From: an uncultured Pelagibacteraceae bacterium
GTDB taxonomy: Bacteria; Pseudomonadota; Alphaproteobacteria; Pelagibacterales; Pelagibacteraceae
Direction: 5' to 3'
DNA length: 64,000 bases
Assembly (NCBI GenBank): GCA_902524595.1
Contig: CABZDS010000001.1
Location: 1 to 64,000, forward strand
Positions 14,935-25,877 of the stretch are shown here, in pieces. The translations under genes and the position numbers were made by a program. The notes beneath the pieces were generated by a model. The model was not told the DNA's origin. It saw only the letters and a list, made by a program, of their open reading frames with translations, and ran no database searches. The first letter of the stretch is position 1; every line of letters begins with the position of its first letter.

Positions 14935-16044
14935 CTAAATGAAAGGTAAATCGCAAACTGTTCCATCAAAACTGTTGCCATTTATATCAATTTTAAATGA
15001 TTGCGATGCTTCAAAATATGGTTTTTTGACCATTGCTATGCCAATAACTTGTTTAAACATTGGATTATAACTGCCTGATCTTAAGTCTCCAATAATATTA
15101 TTATTTTCATCAATTAAATTCATTGATCCTGTTACACTTATTTGATTAGCATTTATTTTAACACCCATTAATTTCTTTTTAATTCCTTCAGCTTTAATTT
15201 TTTTTAATGCTTCTTTTCCAATAAAATCTATTTCTGTTTCTAGATTTACAAACTTGTCAAATCCACACTCATATGGATTGTCATGAATATCAATGTCGTT
15301 TCCCCATGATAGTAAAGAACTTTCTATTCTCTCAACTAAATTTGGACACCCAGGTTTAACGTTAAATTCTCCTCCAACTTCAAATAATTTATCGTATAAA
15401 GCTAATCCTGCTTTTGTATGTTCCATGTAAACTTCAAATCCACCTTGTTTTGACCAACCAGACCTTGCAATTAAATGTTCTGCGCCACCAAATTCAAAAT
15501 ACCCAAAACCAAAAAATTTAAGTTCATTTATTTTTGGACCTAAAACTTTTTCCATTAATTGAAATGATTTTGGCCCTTGGACTGAAAAAATATCCACATC
15601 AGGCTCTGAAATCTCAACTTCAAAATTATGTCCAATTGCTAAACCTTTTGCATAAAGACCAACATCTGAATCTGATAATGATATCCACCATTTTTCATCA
15701 GATAATTTTAGGATAACAGGATCATTTATTATTCCTCCTTTGTTATCAATTATTGGGCAATAATAACATCTTCCTTCTTTTGCATTTGATAGATCTCTAC
15801 AAGTCATCAACTGGACCAATTTTGAAGAATCTTTTCCAGAAATTTCAAGTTGTCTTTGCACGGCTGCGTCCCAAATTTGAACATGTTCTTTTAAATGATG
15901 ATAAAGATCTTCTATACTTCCAAATGAAGCTGGTAATAACATATGGTTGTAAACAGTGTAAGAGGTTACACCTTGCTTCTCTACTCTTGATGTATATTTT
16001 GTGCCTCTCAGTCTTCTAGATTTTGCAATATAAAAATTTTTCAT
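14935..16044 (-). CDS. dmdA: dimethylsulfoniopropionate (DMSP) demethylase
   Basis: 369 aa GcvT-fold protein; [13 protein letters not shown]...[42 protein letters not shown] and terminal CDLPFI match my memory of SAR11 DmdA; neighbours are dmdB/dmdC-like. Confidence 0.93.
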   Translation of the reverse strand: MKNFYIAKSRRLRGTKYTSRVEKQGVTSYTVYNHMLLPASFGSIEDLYHHLKEHVQIWDAAVQRQLEISGKDSSKLVQLMTCRDLSNAKEGRCYYCPIIDNKGGIINDPVILKLSDEKWWISLSDSDVGLYAKGLAIGHNFEVEISEPDVDIFSVQGPKSFQLMEKVLGPKINELKFFGFGYFEFGGAEHLIARSGWSKQGGFEVYMEHTKAGLALYDKLFEVGGEFNVKPGCPNLVERIESSLLSWGNDIDIHDNPYECGFDKFVNLETEIDFIGKEALKKIKAEGIKKKLMGVKINANQISVTGSMNLIDENNNIIGDLRSGSYNPMFKQVIGIAMVKKPYFEASQSFKIDINGNSFDGTVCDLPFI

Positions 16045-16111
16045 ATTTTTTAGCTTACTGTCATCTTTTGATGAATTTGTAAAGAAAGTATGTTGTAATA
16101 TCTAAAAAATT

Positions 16112-17740
16112 TTAGCTGAGTTCTTTTGCTCTTTTCCTTAACTCAAATTTTTGGATTTTACCCGTTGATGTCTTTGGGAGATCGCAGAAGTCTATTTTCT
16201 TTGGAATTTTAAAACCGGCTAGAGTTTCTCTACAGAAATCTATTAGTTCTTTTTCATTAATCTCTTTATCAGCTACTTTTTCGATAAAAGCACATGGAAC
16301 TTCACCCCATTTTTCGTCAGGCTTTGCTACCACGGCGACTATTGAAACTGCTGGATGCTTAGAGAGTGTATTTTCTATTTCTATTGAAGAAATGTTCTCA
16401 CCACCCGAAATTATGATATCTTTTGAACGATCTTTTACTTTAATATACCCATCAGGATAAATAACTGCCAAATCTCCTGAGTGAAACCATCCATCCTTCA
16501 TAGCTTTCTCGGTTGCATCTTTATCTTTAAAATACCCTTTCATAACAACGTTTCCTTTAATCATTATTTCACCAATTGTTTCACCATCCATTGGTACAGG
16601 TTTCATTGTTTCTGGATCTAGAACGGCTACTCCCTCAGTGTTTGGAAATCTTACACCTTGTCTTGCTTTAATTTCATTAACTTTGTCTTCTTCAAGTGAG
16701 TTCCAATCGTCATTCCAAGCACATTGTAAAACGTGTCCATAAGTTTCTGTCAAACCATAAACGTGCATTACTTCAAATCCTAGGGCTCTCATTTTTTTGA
16801 ATATAATACTCGGAGGGGGTGCTCCAGCAGTCAAGACATAAACTTTATGTTTTAACTCTTTGATATCACTCTGCGATGCACCAGATATCATATTTAAAAC
16901 AATTGGCGCTCCTCCAAAATGGGTAATTTCATGTTTTTCGATTAAATCAAATATTTTTTTAACGTCAATAGCTCGTAGACATACAGTCTTTCCATTTAGC
17001 ATTGGAATTGTCCATGGATAACCCCATCCATTGCAATGAAACATTGGTACCACTGTTAAAAAATTTAGTCTATTTGGCATATTCCAAGCAACCGCACTTC
17101 CGGTTGACATTAAATATGATCCCCTGTGATGATAAACAACACCTTTTGGATTGCCTGTAGTGCCAGATGTGTAACTTAGTGAAATAGCTTGCCATTCATC
17201 TTTTGGTTTCTTCCAAATAAAGTTTTCATCACCAGTATTTAAAAATTCTTCATATTCTCTGTCTCCTATTTTTTTTAATAAAGTTTGATCTGCAAAATCA
17301 TCTTGAACATCAATTACTATTGGTTTTTGTTTTAAACTGGATAAGGCTTTTTCAGCAATAGCATGTAATTGTCTGTCAATTATCAAAACTTTTGCTTCAC
17401 TGTGTTCAAGAATATAAGCAACTGTTTTAGAATCAAGTCTGGAGTTAATAGTATTTAAAATTGCTCCTGTCATTGGTACAGAATAATGAGCTTCAAAAAT
17501 TTCAGGAGTATTAAATGTCATTACTGAAACTGTATCTCCCTCAGTAATACCAATTTTTTCTAATGCACTTGCAAATTTAATACATCTATTAAATACTTCT
17601 GTCCAAGTGAAGGATTTCGTTTCGTAAACCAATGCTTCATAATTTGGATAAATGTCTTTTGCTCTCTCTAAGAAACTTAAAGGAGTTAGTGGAACATAAT
17701 TTGAGGGATTTTTATCAAGATACTGATTATATTTATTCAT
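16112..17740 (-). CDS. dmdB: acyl-CoA ligase, probable methylmercaptopropionate-CoA ligase (DmdB-like)
   Basis: AMP-binding motif SLSYTSGTTGNPKGVVYHHRG, 542 aa; located between dmdA and an acyl-CoA dehydrogenase. Confidence 0.78.
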   Translation of the reverse strand: MNKYNQYLDKNPSNYVPLTPLSFLERAKDIYPNYEALVYETKSFTWTEVFNRCIKFASALEKIGITEGDTVSVMTFNTPEIFEAHYSVPMTGAILNTINSRLDSKTVAYILEHSEAKVLIIDRQLHAIAEKALSSLKQKPIVIDVQDDFADQTLLKKIGDREYEEFLNTGDENFIWKKPKDEWQAISLSYTSGTTGNPKGVVYHHRGSYLMSTGSAVAWNMPNRLNFLTVVPMFHCNGWGYPWTIPMLNGKTVCLRAIDVKKIFDLIEKHEITHFGGAPIVLNMISGASQSDIKELKHKVYVLTAGAPPPSIIFKKMRALGFEVMHVYGLTETYGHVLQCAWNDDWNSLEEDKVNEIKARQGVRFPNTEGVAVLDPETMKPVPMDGETIGEIMIKGNVVMKGYFKDKDATEKAMKDGWFHSGDLAVIYPDGYIKVKDRSKDIIISGGENISSIEIENTLSKHPAVSIVAVVAKPDEKWGEVPCAFIEKVADKEINEKELIDFCRETLAGFKIPKKIDFCDLPKTSTGKIQKFELRKRAKELS

Positions 17741-19500
17741 CAGTTAAATTTTGCACTCATGGTATATTTACTACCAGATATTGCAGATTTATAATGACTT
17801 TCAGCTCTTGGTAAAATTTTATCAAAATAGTAATTACCTGTATTTAATTTATCTTCATAAAATTCTTTATTTTTATCAAGATTTTCTAAGCTTTTTCTCA
17901 TTGTTTTAAGCCATATAAATGACAAGCAAAAGTAACCAAAAAATCTTAAATAATCATTGCATGAAGCACTAATATCATCTTTTGAAGTATCTCCGTTTGG
18001 CGATATCCAATTGGTAAAATCTATTAGTATGTTTTTTAAATCAGATAATTTTTTAACATGATCATTTAGCTGTTCAATTTTTTCACAGCTTTTAATTTCA
18101 GCATCCACATAATTCATGAAATTATCAAATACCTTTCTCTGACTTATTTTTCTAAAAACAAAATCAATTGCTTGAACAGAATTTGTTCCCTCATAAATTG
18201 GTGTAATTCTATTATCTCTAAACAATTGCTCAATTCCCTGGTCTTTTGTATAACCATACCCACCAAAAACCTGAATGGCCTCATTAGTTATTTCCATACC
18301 CATATCAGTGAAAAATGATTTTATAACAGGGGTCATCAAGCCAACTATATCAGAAGCATCTTTTTTTACTTCATCAGAAGAATGGCTCAAACTTACATCA
18401 ACTTGTTGTGCCATCCAAAAGGACAATGACCTTTCTCCCTCAATAATCGATTTCATATTTAATAAGCTTCGTCTTATGTCTGCGTGTTTAATAATTATAT
18501 CAGTTTCTCCATTAGAATTGTCATTTGATTTTCCTTGTTTTCTCTCTTTTGAATAACTCAATGCAGTTTGATAAGCCGTTTCTGATAATCCTAGTCCTTG
18601 GATTCCAACAACAATCCTCTCTAAATTCATCATTGTAAACATAGAGTTTAAACCTTTATTTTCAGGTCCAATCATATAACCTTTAGCGTCGTCAAAACTT
18701 AATACACACGCCGGTGATCCTTTAATCCCCATTTTTGATTCAATTGAAACAGTATTAACGCCATTTCTAGGACCTATAGAACCATCTTCATTTATTTCAT
18801 ATTTAGGTACTAAAAATAAACTTATACCTTTCGTACCTTTTGGAGCATCTTGAACTCTTGCTAAAACAAGATGAATGATATTTTCAGTTAAATCATGGTC
18901 TCCAGATGTAATAAAAATCTTTTGTCCAGTAAGACTGTACGTACCATTTTCGTTTTTAATTGCCTTCGTTTTTATTAATCCTAAGTCAGTTCCACATTGT
19001 GGCTCTGTTAAACACATTGTGCCACTCCATTTACCTTCTACAATTTTAGGAAGGTAAGTATTTTTTATTTCTTCAGTAGCATGGCTTAAAATACAATTAT
19101 ATGCCCCAATACTTAGTTCACTGTATAATTTAAATGATAAACTAGAAGATGAAAGCATTTCATCAAAAAAAGCGCTTACAGTTTTCGGCATACCCTGACC
19201 ACCATATTTTGGATCACAAGTTAAGGACACCCATCCATCTTCGATAAATTTTGAATATGCTTCTTTATAACCCGGAGGGGTTCTGACTACTCCATTTTCA
19301 TAAACACAGGGATTTTCGTCTCCAGCTTTTGCTAAAGGAAGAAGCATTTCTTCATTAATTTTAGCAGCTTCCTCCAAGATATCTTTTACCAGATCAGAAG
19401 TAACTTCTTTATACTTTTCAATTTCGTTATAATTTTTATTATCTTTTAGATGTTCAAATAAGAACATCATATCTTTTACAGGTGCGGAATAAACAGTCAT
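17740..19500 (-). CDS. dmdC: acyl-CoA dehydrogenase, probable methylmercaptopropionyl-CoA dehydrogenase (DmdC-like)
   Basis: 586 aa long-type acyl-CoA DH; CLTEPQCGTDLGL, QVFGGYGYTKDQGIEQLFRDNRITPIYEGTNSVQ motifs; operon with dmdA. Confidence 0.8.
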   Translation of the reverse strand: MTVYSAPVKDMMFLFEHLKDNKNYNEIEKYKEVTSDLVKDILEEAAKINEEMLLPLAKAGDENPCVYENGVVRTPPGYKEAYSKFIEDGWVSLTCDPKYGGQGMPKTVSAFFDEMLSSSSLSFKLYSELSIGAYNCILSHATEEIKNTYLPKIVEGKWSGTMCLTEPQCGTDLGLIKTKAIKNENGTYSLTGQKIFITSGDHDLTENIIHLVLARVQDAPKGTKGISLFLVPKYEINEDGSIGPRNGVNTVSIESKMGIKGSPACVLSFDDAKGYMIGPENKGLNSMFTMMNLERIVVGIQGLGLSETAYQTALSYSKERKQGKSNDNSNGETDIIIKHADIRRSLLNMKSIIEGERSLSFWMAQQVDVSLSHSSDEVKKDASDIVGLMTPVIKSFFTDMGMEITNEAIQVFGGYGYTKDQGIEQLFRDNRITPIYEGTNSVQAIDFVFRKISQRKVFDNFMNYVDAEIKSCEKIEQLNDHVKKLSDLKNILIDFTNWISPNGDTSKDDISASCNDYLRFFGYFCLSFIWLKTMRKSLENLDKNKEFYEDKLNTGNYYFDKILPRAESHYKSAISGSKYTMSAKFN

Positions 19501-19532
19501 AAATTTAATAATATCAAATTAAGTTAATTTTT

Positions 19533-20642
19533 TTATTTTTGCAAATATGCAATAATCGCATCTCCCATACCAGAAGTTGAAATTTCTTTTGTTCCTTTTG
19601 ACACAATATCTTTAGTTCTTAGCCCATCATCTAGTACATTTTGCACTGCTTTTTCTAGATCATCGGCTTCTTTATCTAAATCAAGAGAGTACCTCAAGGC
19701 CATAGCAAAACTCAGGATGGTCGCAATAGGATTTGCAATCCCTTTTCCAGCAATATCTGGAGCAGATCCATGAACAGGTTCATACATAGCTCTCATTTCA
19801 CCATCTTTATTTTTTGCTCCTAGAGAGGCTGAGGGTAATAAACCTAAAGATCCTGTCAACATAGATGCTTCATCTGACAGCATATCACCAAACAAATTAT
19901 CTGTCACAATTACATCAAATTGTTTTGGATTTCTTAAAAGTTGCATTGCACAATTATCTGCAAGCATATGATTTAACTCAATATCTTTATATTCTTTATC
20001 ATGAAGATTTTGAACTTCTTCCTTCCATAGTTGACCAGCTTCCATAACGTTAGATTTTTCACAAGAGGTAACTTTATTATCTCTCTTCTTTGCTAAATCA
20101 AATGCAACTCTAGCAACTCTTTTAATTTCCGATGAGGTATAAGTATGAGTATTTATTCCTTTACGCTCACCATTATCTATTGGTTTGATGCCTCTTGGTT
20201 CACCAAAATAAATACCACCTGTCAATTCTCTAACAATCATAATGTCCAGACCTGATACTATTTCAGGTTTTAGCGTTGATGCCTCAACTAATTGTTTAAA
20301 ACAAATTGCGGGTCTCAAATTTGCAAATAATTTTAATTCTTTTCTTAGCTTAAGAAGAGCTCTTTCAGGTCTTTTAGAAAAATCTAAATCATCATATTTT
20401 GGTCCTCCCACAGCTCCTAAAATGACTGCTTCACATTCTAATGATTTATAAAATACCTCATCTGTAATTGGTGTTCCATGCTTATCGTAAGATGCTCCAC
20501 CAACTAAAGCTTCTTCCATATCGAAATCAAGAGATTTATTTACATTAAACCAAGTTATAATTTTTTTAACTTCACCAATAACCTCTGGACCAATACCATC
20601 ACCTGGTAAAAGTAAGAATTTTCTTTTTTTGACTTTAATCAT
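19533..20642 (-). CDS. leuB: 3-isopropylmalate dehydrogenase
   Basis: [42 protein letters not shown] motifs. Confidence 0.97.
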   Translation of the reverse strand: MIKVKKRKFLLLPGDGIGPEVIGEVKKIITWFNVNKSLDFDMEEALVGGASYDKHGTPITDEVFYKSLECEAVILGAVGGPKYDDLDFSKRPERALLKLRKELKLFANLRPAICFKQLVEASTLKPEIVSGLDIMIVRELTGGIYFGEPRGIKPIDNGERKGINTHTYTSSEIKRVARVAFDLAKKRDNKVTSCEKSNVMEAGQLWKEEVQNLHDKEYKDIELNHMLADNCAMQLLRNPKQFDVIVTDNLFGDMLSDEASMLTGSLGLLPSASLGAKNKDGEMRAMYEPVHGSAPDIAGKGIANPIATILSFAMALRYSLDLDKEADDLEKAVQNVLDDGLRTKDIVSKGTKEISTSGMGDAIIAYLQK

Positions 20643-21240
20643 TAAATATCCAGGGCTTTGTGGATTTTAATTTTTCTTCAAATGAAATTATTTTATTAGA
20701 TTTTTCCAAAGACAGTGCAATATCATCTAGTCCCTCAATTAAACATTTTTTTTTAAATTCATCTAATTCAAATTTGATTTCTTTATTTCCAAAAATTATT
20801 TTTTGATCTGGTAAGTTTATCGCAATTTCTTCTTGTCTCTTAGAATATTCAGAAAGTTCTTTTATCTGTTCATCATTAACTTTAATAGGCAATATTCCAT
20901 TTTTAAAACAATTATTATAAAATATATCTGCGTAACTTGTGCTTATGACACAAGTGATACCGAAGTCTAAAAGTGCCCATGGTGCATGTTCTCTAGATGA
21001 CCCACATCCAAAATTATTCCCTGCAATTAAAATCTTAGAATTATTATATGGCGGTTTATTCAATATAAAGTCATCTACTACTTTACCTTTTTCATCATAT
21101 CTCATTTCATAAAATAAATTTTTTCCAAGTCCTGTTCTTTTTATTGTTTTTAAAAATTGCTTTGGAATAATCATATCTGTATCGATATTTACAATTGGTA
21201 AATATGCAGGAATACTTTTTAATGTTGAGAATTTGTTCAT
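20635..21240 (-). CDS. leuD: 3-isopropylmalate dehydratase small subunit
   Basis: [31 protein letters not shown] motifs. Confidence 0.97.
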   Translation of the reverse strand: MNKFSTLKSIPAYLPIVNIDTDMIIPKQFLKTIKRTGLGKNLFYEMRYDEKGKVVDDFILNKPPYNNSKILIAGNNFGCGSSREHAPWALLDFGITCVISTSYADIFYNNCFKNGILPIKVNDEQIKELSEYSKRQEEIAINLPDQKIIFGNKEIKFELDEFKKKCLIEGLDDIALSLEKSNKIISFEEKLKSTKPWIFND

Positions 21241-22644
21241 TTAACTACTGTATTTTCTAACGTCATCTAAATTTCCAGATATAGCAGCTGCAGCTGCCAT
21301 CGCTGGGCTAACTAAATGTGTTCTTCCACCCCGTCCTTGTCTTCCTTCGAAGTTTCTATTTGATGTTGATGCACATCTTTCTTCTGGCTTCAACTTATCA
21401 GCATTCATAGCTAGACACATTGAACAACCTGGCTCACGCCATTCAAATCCAGAATTTTTAAATATTAAATCTAAACCTTCTTGCTCTGCCTGCTGTTTTA
21501 CTAATCCTGAACCAGGAACTATCATTGCATTTACATGAGAAGCAACTTTTTTATCTTTTAAGATTTTTGCAGCTTCTCTTAGATCTTCAATTCTTCCATT
21601 TGTGCAACTGCCGATAAATACTTTATCGATTTTTATATCTTTTATTTTGGTTTTTGGTTTTAATCCCATATATTTTAATGATCTATTTATAGAATTTTTT
21701 CTGTCTTCATTTTGCTCATTTTCCGGATCTGGAACAATCCCATCAATATCTACTACATCCTGAGGCGAAGTTCCCCAAGTTACCATTGGTTTAATATCTA
21801 TGCCCTCAAGACTGATTTCTTTGTCAAATGCTGCATCATCATCGGACTTTAATTTACTCCAATATTCTAATGCTTTATCCCAATTTGAATTCTTTGGAGA
21901 CATTGGTTTACCTTTTAAATAATTAAAAACTTTTTCATCTGGTTCTATTAGTCCAGCCCTTGCACCTCCTTCAATTGTCATATTGCAAATCGTCATTCTT
22001 TGTTCGACACTTAAATTCGAAATTAAGTTTCCAGCATATTCAATTACATAACCAGTACCACCAGCTGTACCAATTTTTCCAATTATTTGTAATATTACAT
22101 CCTTAGACGTTACTCCAACAGGAAGAGATCCATTAACGTTTATTCTAAAATTTTTTGATTTTTTTTGAACTAAAGTCTGTGTTGCCAAGACATGTTCTAC
22201 TTCTGAAGTTCCGATTCCAAATGCTAATGCACCAAATGCTCCGTGCGTAGCTGTGTGACTATCACCACAAACGATAATAGTTCCAGGTTGTGTAAATCCT
22301 TGTTCTGGACCAATAATATGAACAATTCCTTGTCTTTTGTCGTTCATTCCGAAAAGATTTATTCCAAATTCTGCACAATTTTTTTCTAGTGTCTCGATTT
22401 GTATTTTTGAATCTTCGTCAGTAATAGGCACTGATCTATCAGTTGTTGGAACATTATGATCTGCCACTGCTAAAGTTAAAGAAGGTTGTCTAACTTTTCT
22501 TTTAGAATTTCTTAAACCTTCAAATGCTTGTGGACTAGTAACTTCATGAACTAAATGTCTATCAACAAATAAAAGTGAAGTCTCATCCTCTTGTTGATGA
22601 ACGAGATGATCATTCCATATTTTATCGTATATAGTTTGAGGCAT
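21241..22644 (-). CDS. leuC: 3-isopropylmalate dehydratase large subunit
   Basis: [53 protein letters not shown] motifs. Confidence 0.97.
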   Translation of the reverse strand: MPQTIYDKIWNDHLVHQQEDETSLLFVDRHLVHEVTSPQAFEGLRNSKRKVRQPSLTLAVADHNVPTTDRSVPITDEDSKIQIETLEKNCAEFGINLFGMNDKRQGIVHIIGPEQGFTQPGTIIVCGDSHTATHGAFGALAFGIGTSEVEHVLATQTLVQKKSKNFRINVNGSLPVGVTSKDVILQIIGKIGTAGGTGYVIEYAGNLISNLSVEQRMTICNMTIEGGARAGLIEPDEKVFNYLKGKPMSPKNSNWDKALEYWSKLKSDDDAAFDKEISLEGIDIKPMVTWGTSPQDVVDIDGIVPDPENEQNEDRKNSINRSLKYMGLKPKTKIKDIKIDKVFIGSCTNGRIEDLREAAKILKDKKVASHVNAMIVPGSGLVKQQAEQEGLDLIFKNSGFEWREPGCSMCLAMNADKLKPEERCASTSNRNFEGRQGRGGRTHLVSPAMAAAAAISGNLDDVRKYSS

Positions 22645-22653
22645 TGTAAAAAA

Positions 22654-23235
22654 TTATTTTTTTACTTCAAGATTTTCTTTTTTTTCATCAGTTTTTTTTT
22701 CTACCGATGGGGTATCTTCTTTATTTTCTTTTTTTTCTTCTGGTTTTTTTGCTTCTACTTTTGGAGCATCTTTATTGGAATCTTGTGTGCTATCTGCTGT
22801 TTTTTGCTCTATATCATGCATAACATTTTCTTCTGTTACTTCGTGAATTTTAGTTTCGACGTCTATACCTATTTTCTTTTTAATTTTTTCAGCAATTCTT
22901 GCAGATTTACCTGTTCTATCTCTCAAATAATATAACTTAGCTCTTCTAACTTTTCCTGACCTTACAACTTTAATTGTATCTACAATCGGACTATATAAAG
23001 CAAATGTTCTTTCCACACCCTCACCAAAAGAAATTTTTCTTACAGTAAAAGAAGAATTGATATCTCTATTTTTTTTCGCAATACACACACCTTCAAAAAA
23101 TTGAATACGATCTCTTTTTCCTTCAGTTATTCTAACTCCAACTTTAACAATATCACCTGGAAAAAATTCTGGGTGCTTTCTTTCAGAAATAATTTTTTTT
23201 ACTTTAGATTGATTAATTTCTTCTATTGTCTTCAT
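22654..23235 (-). CDS. rplS: 50S ribosomal protein L19 with low-complexity charged C-terminal tail
   Basis: [31 protein letters not shown]...[21 protein letters not shown]19 core; Lys/Glu-rich extension. Confidence 0.95.
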   Translation of the reverse strand: MKTIEEINQSKVKKIISERKHPEFFPGDIVKVGVRITEGKRDRIQFFEGVCIAKKNRDINSSFTVRKISFGEGVERTFALYSPIVDTIKVVRSGKVRRAKLYYLRDRTGKSARIAEKIKKKIGIDVETKIHEVTEENVMHDIEQKTADSTQDSNKDAPKVEAKKPEEKKENKEDTPSVEKKTDEKKENLEVKK

Positions 23236-23236
23236 T

Positions 23237-23932
23237 TTAATTCTCTTTAGTTTTTTTATATAATTGCCACAAATCTGGTCTACGGTCGCGTGTTATAGCC
23301 TCAGATTGAGATAAACGCCAGTCTTTAATTTTGGCGTGATCGCCTGATAATAGCACATCTGGAACACTTTTTTTCTCCCATATTTGAGGTTTTGTAAATT
23401 GGGGATACTCTAAAAGTCCGTTTTCAAAACTTTCTTCTTTAGCTGAATTTGTATTACCAAGAATACCAGGAATAAATCTTAAAATTGCATCAAGAATTAC
23501 AAATGAAGCTCCTTCACCTCCAGATAAAACAAAGTCTCCTATACTTACTTCCTCGATATTTCTTGTTTTTAATATTCTTTCATCAATTCCTTCAAAGTGT
23601 CCACAAATTATATTTATTGTTTTTTCTTTAGATAGTTGTTTTGCTAATTGATGATTGAACAACTTACCCTTCGGACTTAGATAAATAATCTTTTCACCAT
23701 CTTTAACATTTTTGTCTATTGATTTTGCTAATACATCTGCTTTCATTAACATACCTTCGCCTCCTCCATAAGGAGCGTCATCAACAGTTTTATGTTTATC
23801 AAGTGCATACTCTCTTATATCAATAGTATCTATTTTCCATTTATTCTCCGTCAGTGCTTTACCAAAAATACCTTGACCTAGATATCCAGGAAAAAAATCT
23901 GGATAGAGTGTGAATATACGAGCTTCTAACAT
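23237..23932 (-). CDS. trmD: tRNA (guanine37-N1)-methyltransferase
   Basis: [51 protein letters not shown] motifs. Confidence 0.97.
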   Translation of the reverse strand: MLEARIFTLYPDFFPGYLGQGIFGKALTENKWKIDTIDIREYALDKHKTVDDAPYGGGEGMLMKADVLAKSIDKNVKDGEKIIYLSPKGKLFNHQLAKQLSKEKTINIICGHFEGIDERILKTRNIEEVSIGDFVLSGGEGASFVILDAILRFIPGILGNTNSAKEESFENGLLEYPQFTKPQIWEKKSVPDVLLSGDHAKIKDWRLSQSEAITRDRRPDLWQLYKKTKEN

Positions 23933-24345
23933 TATTTTTTTTCTTCTTCCTTAGGTGCTTCTGCTGGTTTAGCTTCTTCCTTAGGTGCTTCTGCTGGTTT
24001 AGCTTCTTCCTTAGGTTTTGCTTCTCCACCTTCATCAGCTTTTTTTCTATCTTTCTTAGGAATTGCTTTTTGAGGATTGTTTCCTTTTTCAGGCATTGGC
24101 ATTATATCATTTTCTCCCAATAACCTTGCAACTCTTGTTGTTGGCTGAGCTCCTTGACCTAACCAATATTTTATTCGCTCAGAATCTAAGCCAATTCTCT
24201 CCTTTTTATCCTTCGGTAATAATGGATTATAAAAACCTAATTTTTCTATAAACCTACCGTCTCTTGGAAATCTACTATCAGCCACAACAATTTTATATAC
24301 TGGCCTTTTTTTAGTACCCCCCATTGATAGTCTCATTTTTAACAT
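23932..24345 (-). CDS. rpsP: 30S ribosomal protein S16 with repeat-containing C-terminal tail
   Basis: [38 protein letters not shown] core; tail [28 protein letters not shown]. Confidence 0.96.
   Translation of the reverse strand: MLKMRLSMGGTKKRPVYKIVVADSRFPRDGRFIEKLGFYNPLLPKDKKERIGLDSERIKYWLGQGAQPTTRVARLLGENDIMPMPEKGNNPQKAIPKKDRKKADEGGEAKPKEEAKPAEAPKEEAKPAEAPKEEEKK
23943..24017. repeat. 30-bp in-frame tandem repeat (two full copies plus about half a third) in the 3' end of rpsP
   Basis: CTTCTTCCTTAGGTGCTTCTGCTGGTTTAG occurs twice back to back, followed by CTTCTTCCTTAGGT. Confidence 0.9.
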
Positions 24346-24359
24346 TACTTATTTCTCCT

Positions 24360-25718
24360 TTATTTTAATTGATTAAATAGTTCTGGCGGAATCCCTTTGT
24401 CCGCCATTCCTTTCATATTTCTTTTAGACATTTTTTTCATCATTTCTGACATCATCTTAAATTGTTTTAACAACTTATTGATAGTGGCAATGTCTGTACC
24501 TGAGCCATTAGCAATTCTTTTTTTTCTTGATCCATTTATAATTCTAGGATTTTCTCTTTCTTGCTTTGTCATTGATAAAATCACAGCTTCATTTTGAGTT
24601 ATAATTTTTTCATCTATTCCTGATTGGTCCATTTGTGATTTAATTTTTGAAACTCCAGGGAGAAATGACATTATACCTTCTATTCCACCCATCTTTTTCA
24701 TTTGACGTAATTGAGAAAGATAATCTTCCATCGAGAATTGACCTTTTTTAAGTTTCTCTTCTGTTTTCTTTAAGTTTTCTTGATCTAAATCTTCTGAGGC
24801 TTTTTCAACTAAGGAAACAATATCTCCCATTCCCAAAATTCTATTTGCAATTCGATCAGGATGAAAAACTTCAAAATTTTCAATTTTTTCTCCAACACCA
24901 AGAAACTTTATAGGAACCTCAGCAACATATTTCATACTCAATGCAGCTCCACCTCTTCCATCTCCATCTGCTCTTGTAAGTATAATACCACTCAAATTTA
25001 CTGTATTTTTAAATTCCTTAGCCACATTAGCAGCAACTTGACCTGTTAGGGAGTCAGCTACTAGTATAGTTTCTGCAGGATTAATAATAGTTTCAATTTG
25101 TTTGATTTCATTCATCATTTGAAAATCTATTTGTGTTCTTCCAGCAGTATCAAATAAAACTACTTCACAACCATTTAAATTTGCAGCACTTAAAGCTCTT
25201 CTACAAATATCAGCAGGAAGCTGACCCTCTATAATTGGTAAAGTTTCAATATTATTTTGTTCACCCAAAAGTCTCAATTGCTCTTGCGCGGCAGGTCTGT
25301 AGACATCCAAACTAGCCATCATAACTTTTTTCTTATTATTTTTTTCTAAAAATTTTGCTAATTTTGAGGTTGTTGTGGTTTTTCCTGATCCTTGCAACCC
25401 AACTAACATGATTGGAACTGGAGGGACAGCATTAAGGGAGATTTCAGAATTCTTGTCACCTAAAAAAGATACTATTTCGTCATAAACGATTTTTACAACC
25501 ATATCCCCAGGAGAGGTTGATCTTATAATTTCTTGACCAAGCGCTTTGGGTTTAACTCTACTAATAAACTCCTTAACTACGTCTAAAGAAACATCAGCTT
25601 CTAATAAAGCCAACCTTATACCTTTTAAACCTTCGTCAACTTGCTTTTCGTCAAGAGAAGGTACTTTTTTTAATGAAGAAAAAATTTCTTCAAATTTATT
25701 AGTTAAATTTTCAAACAT
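24360..25718 (-). CDS. ffh: signal recognition particle protein Ffh
   Basis: MFENLTNKFEEIFSSLKK start, GLQGSGKTTTTSKLAKFL G1 motif, Met-rich M domain. ORF-track start at 25799 would run through the structured leader; ATG at 25718 preferred. Confidence 0.96.
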   Translation of the reverse strand: MFENLTNKFEEIFSSLKKVPSLDEKQVDEGLKGIRLALLEADVSLDVVKEFISRVKPKALGQEIIRSTSPGDMVVKIVYDEIVSFLGDKNSEISLNAVPPVPIMLVGLQGSGKTTTTSKLAKFLEKNNKKKVMMASLDVYRPAAQEQLRLLGEQNNIETLPIIEGQLPADICRRALSAANLNGCEVVLFDTAGRTQIDFQMMNEIKQIETIINPAETILVADSLTGQVAANVAKEFKNTVNLSGIILTRADGDGRGGAALSMKYVAEVPIKFLGVGEKIENFEVFHPDRIANRILGMGDIVSLVEKASEDLDQENLKKTEEKLKKGQFSMEDYLSQLRQMKKMGGIEGIMSFLPGVSKIKSQMDQSGIDEKIITQNEAVILSMTKQERENPRIINGSRKKRIANGSGTDIATINKLLKQFKMMSEMMKKMSKRNMKGMADKGIPPELFNQLK

Positions 25719-25820
25719 AATTTCGCACAGCAAGTATCGCACCAGTGGGCGAACCCTCGCTGACTGGTGTCGATCTCTTTGTTTCCAAAGACACCGCAAA
25801 TTGCTGTATTTTGCGGAAGT
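25719..25820 (-). ncRNA. structured leader RNA upstream of ffh (ffh motif of SAR11)
   Basis: GC-rich island in an AT-rich intergenic region, immediately before the ffh ATG. Minus strand contains an outer helix ACAGCAA/TTGCTGT, a hairpin TCTTTG-GAAA-CAAAGA and a hairpin CACCAGT...GGG-TTCG-CCC-ACTGGTG. A cis-regulatory RNA preceding the SRP protein gene was described in Ca. P. ubique (Meyer et al. 2009). Confidence 0.75.
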
Positions 25821-25877
25821 GCGCGTAAACTATATTAGAGGTTCAAAAAGTCAATAAATAAGTTAAGTATTATTTAT

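Noticed and set aside
22591-22935. Phe-rich 114-aa plus-strand ORF (FFFFFWFF)
   Set aside because: Mirror of the Lys-rich tail of L19 (poly-A codons on the coding strand); not a real protein.
23943-24017. Repeat array as a CRISPR candidate
   Set aside because: Repeats are directly adjacent without spacers and in frame inside rpsP; encodes a low-complexity tail.
25719-25799. N-terminal extension of Ffh suggested by the ORF track (MRCLWKQRDRHQSARVRPLVRYLLCEI)
   Set aside because: Its DNA is the structured leader; the composition is unlike the rest of the protein, and MFENLTNKFEEIF is the normal Ffh start.
25719-25820. 4.5S/SRP RNA gene upstream of ffh
   Set aside because: Lacks the conserved SRP domain IV sequence (GGAAGGAAGCAGC-like) on either strand; a cis leader fits better.
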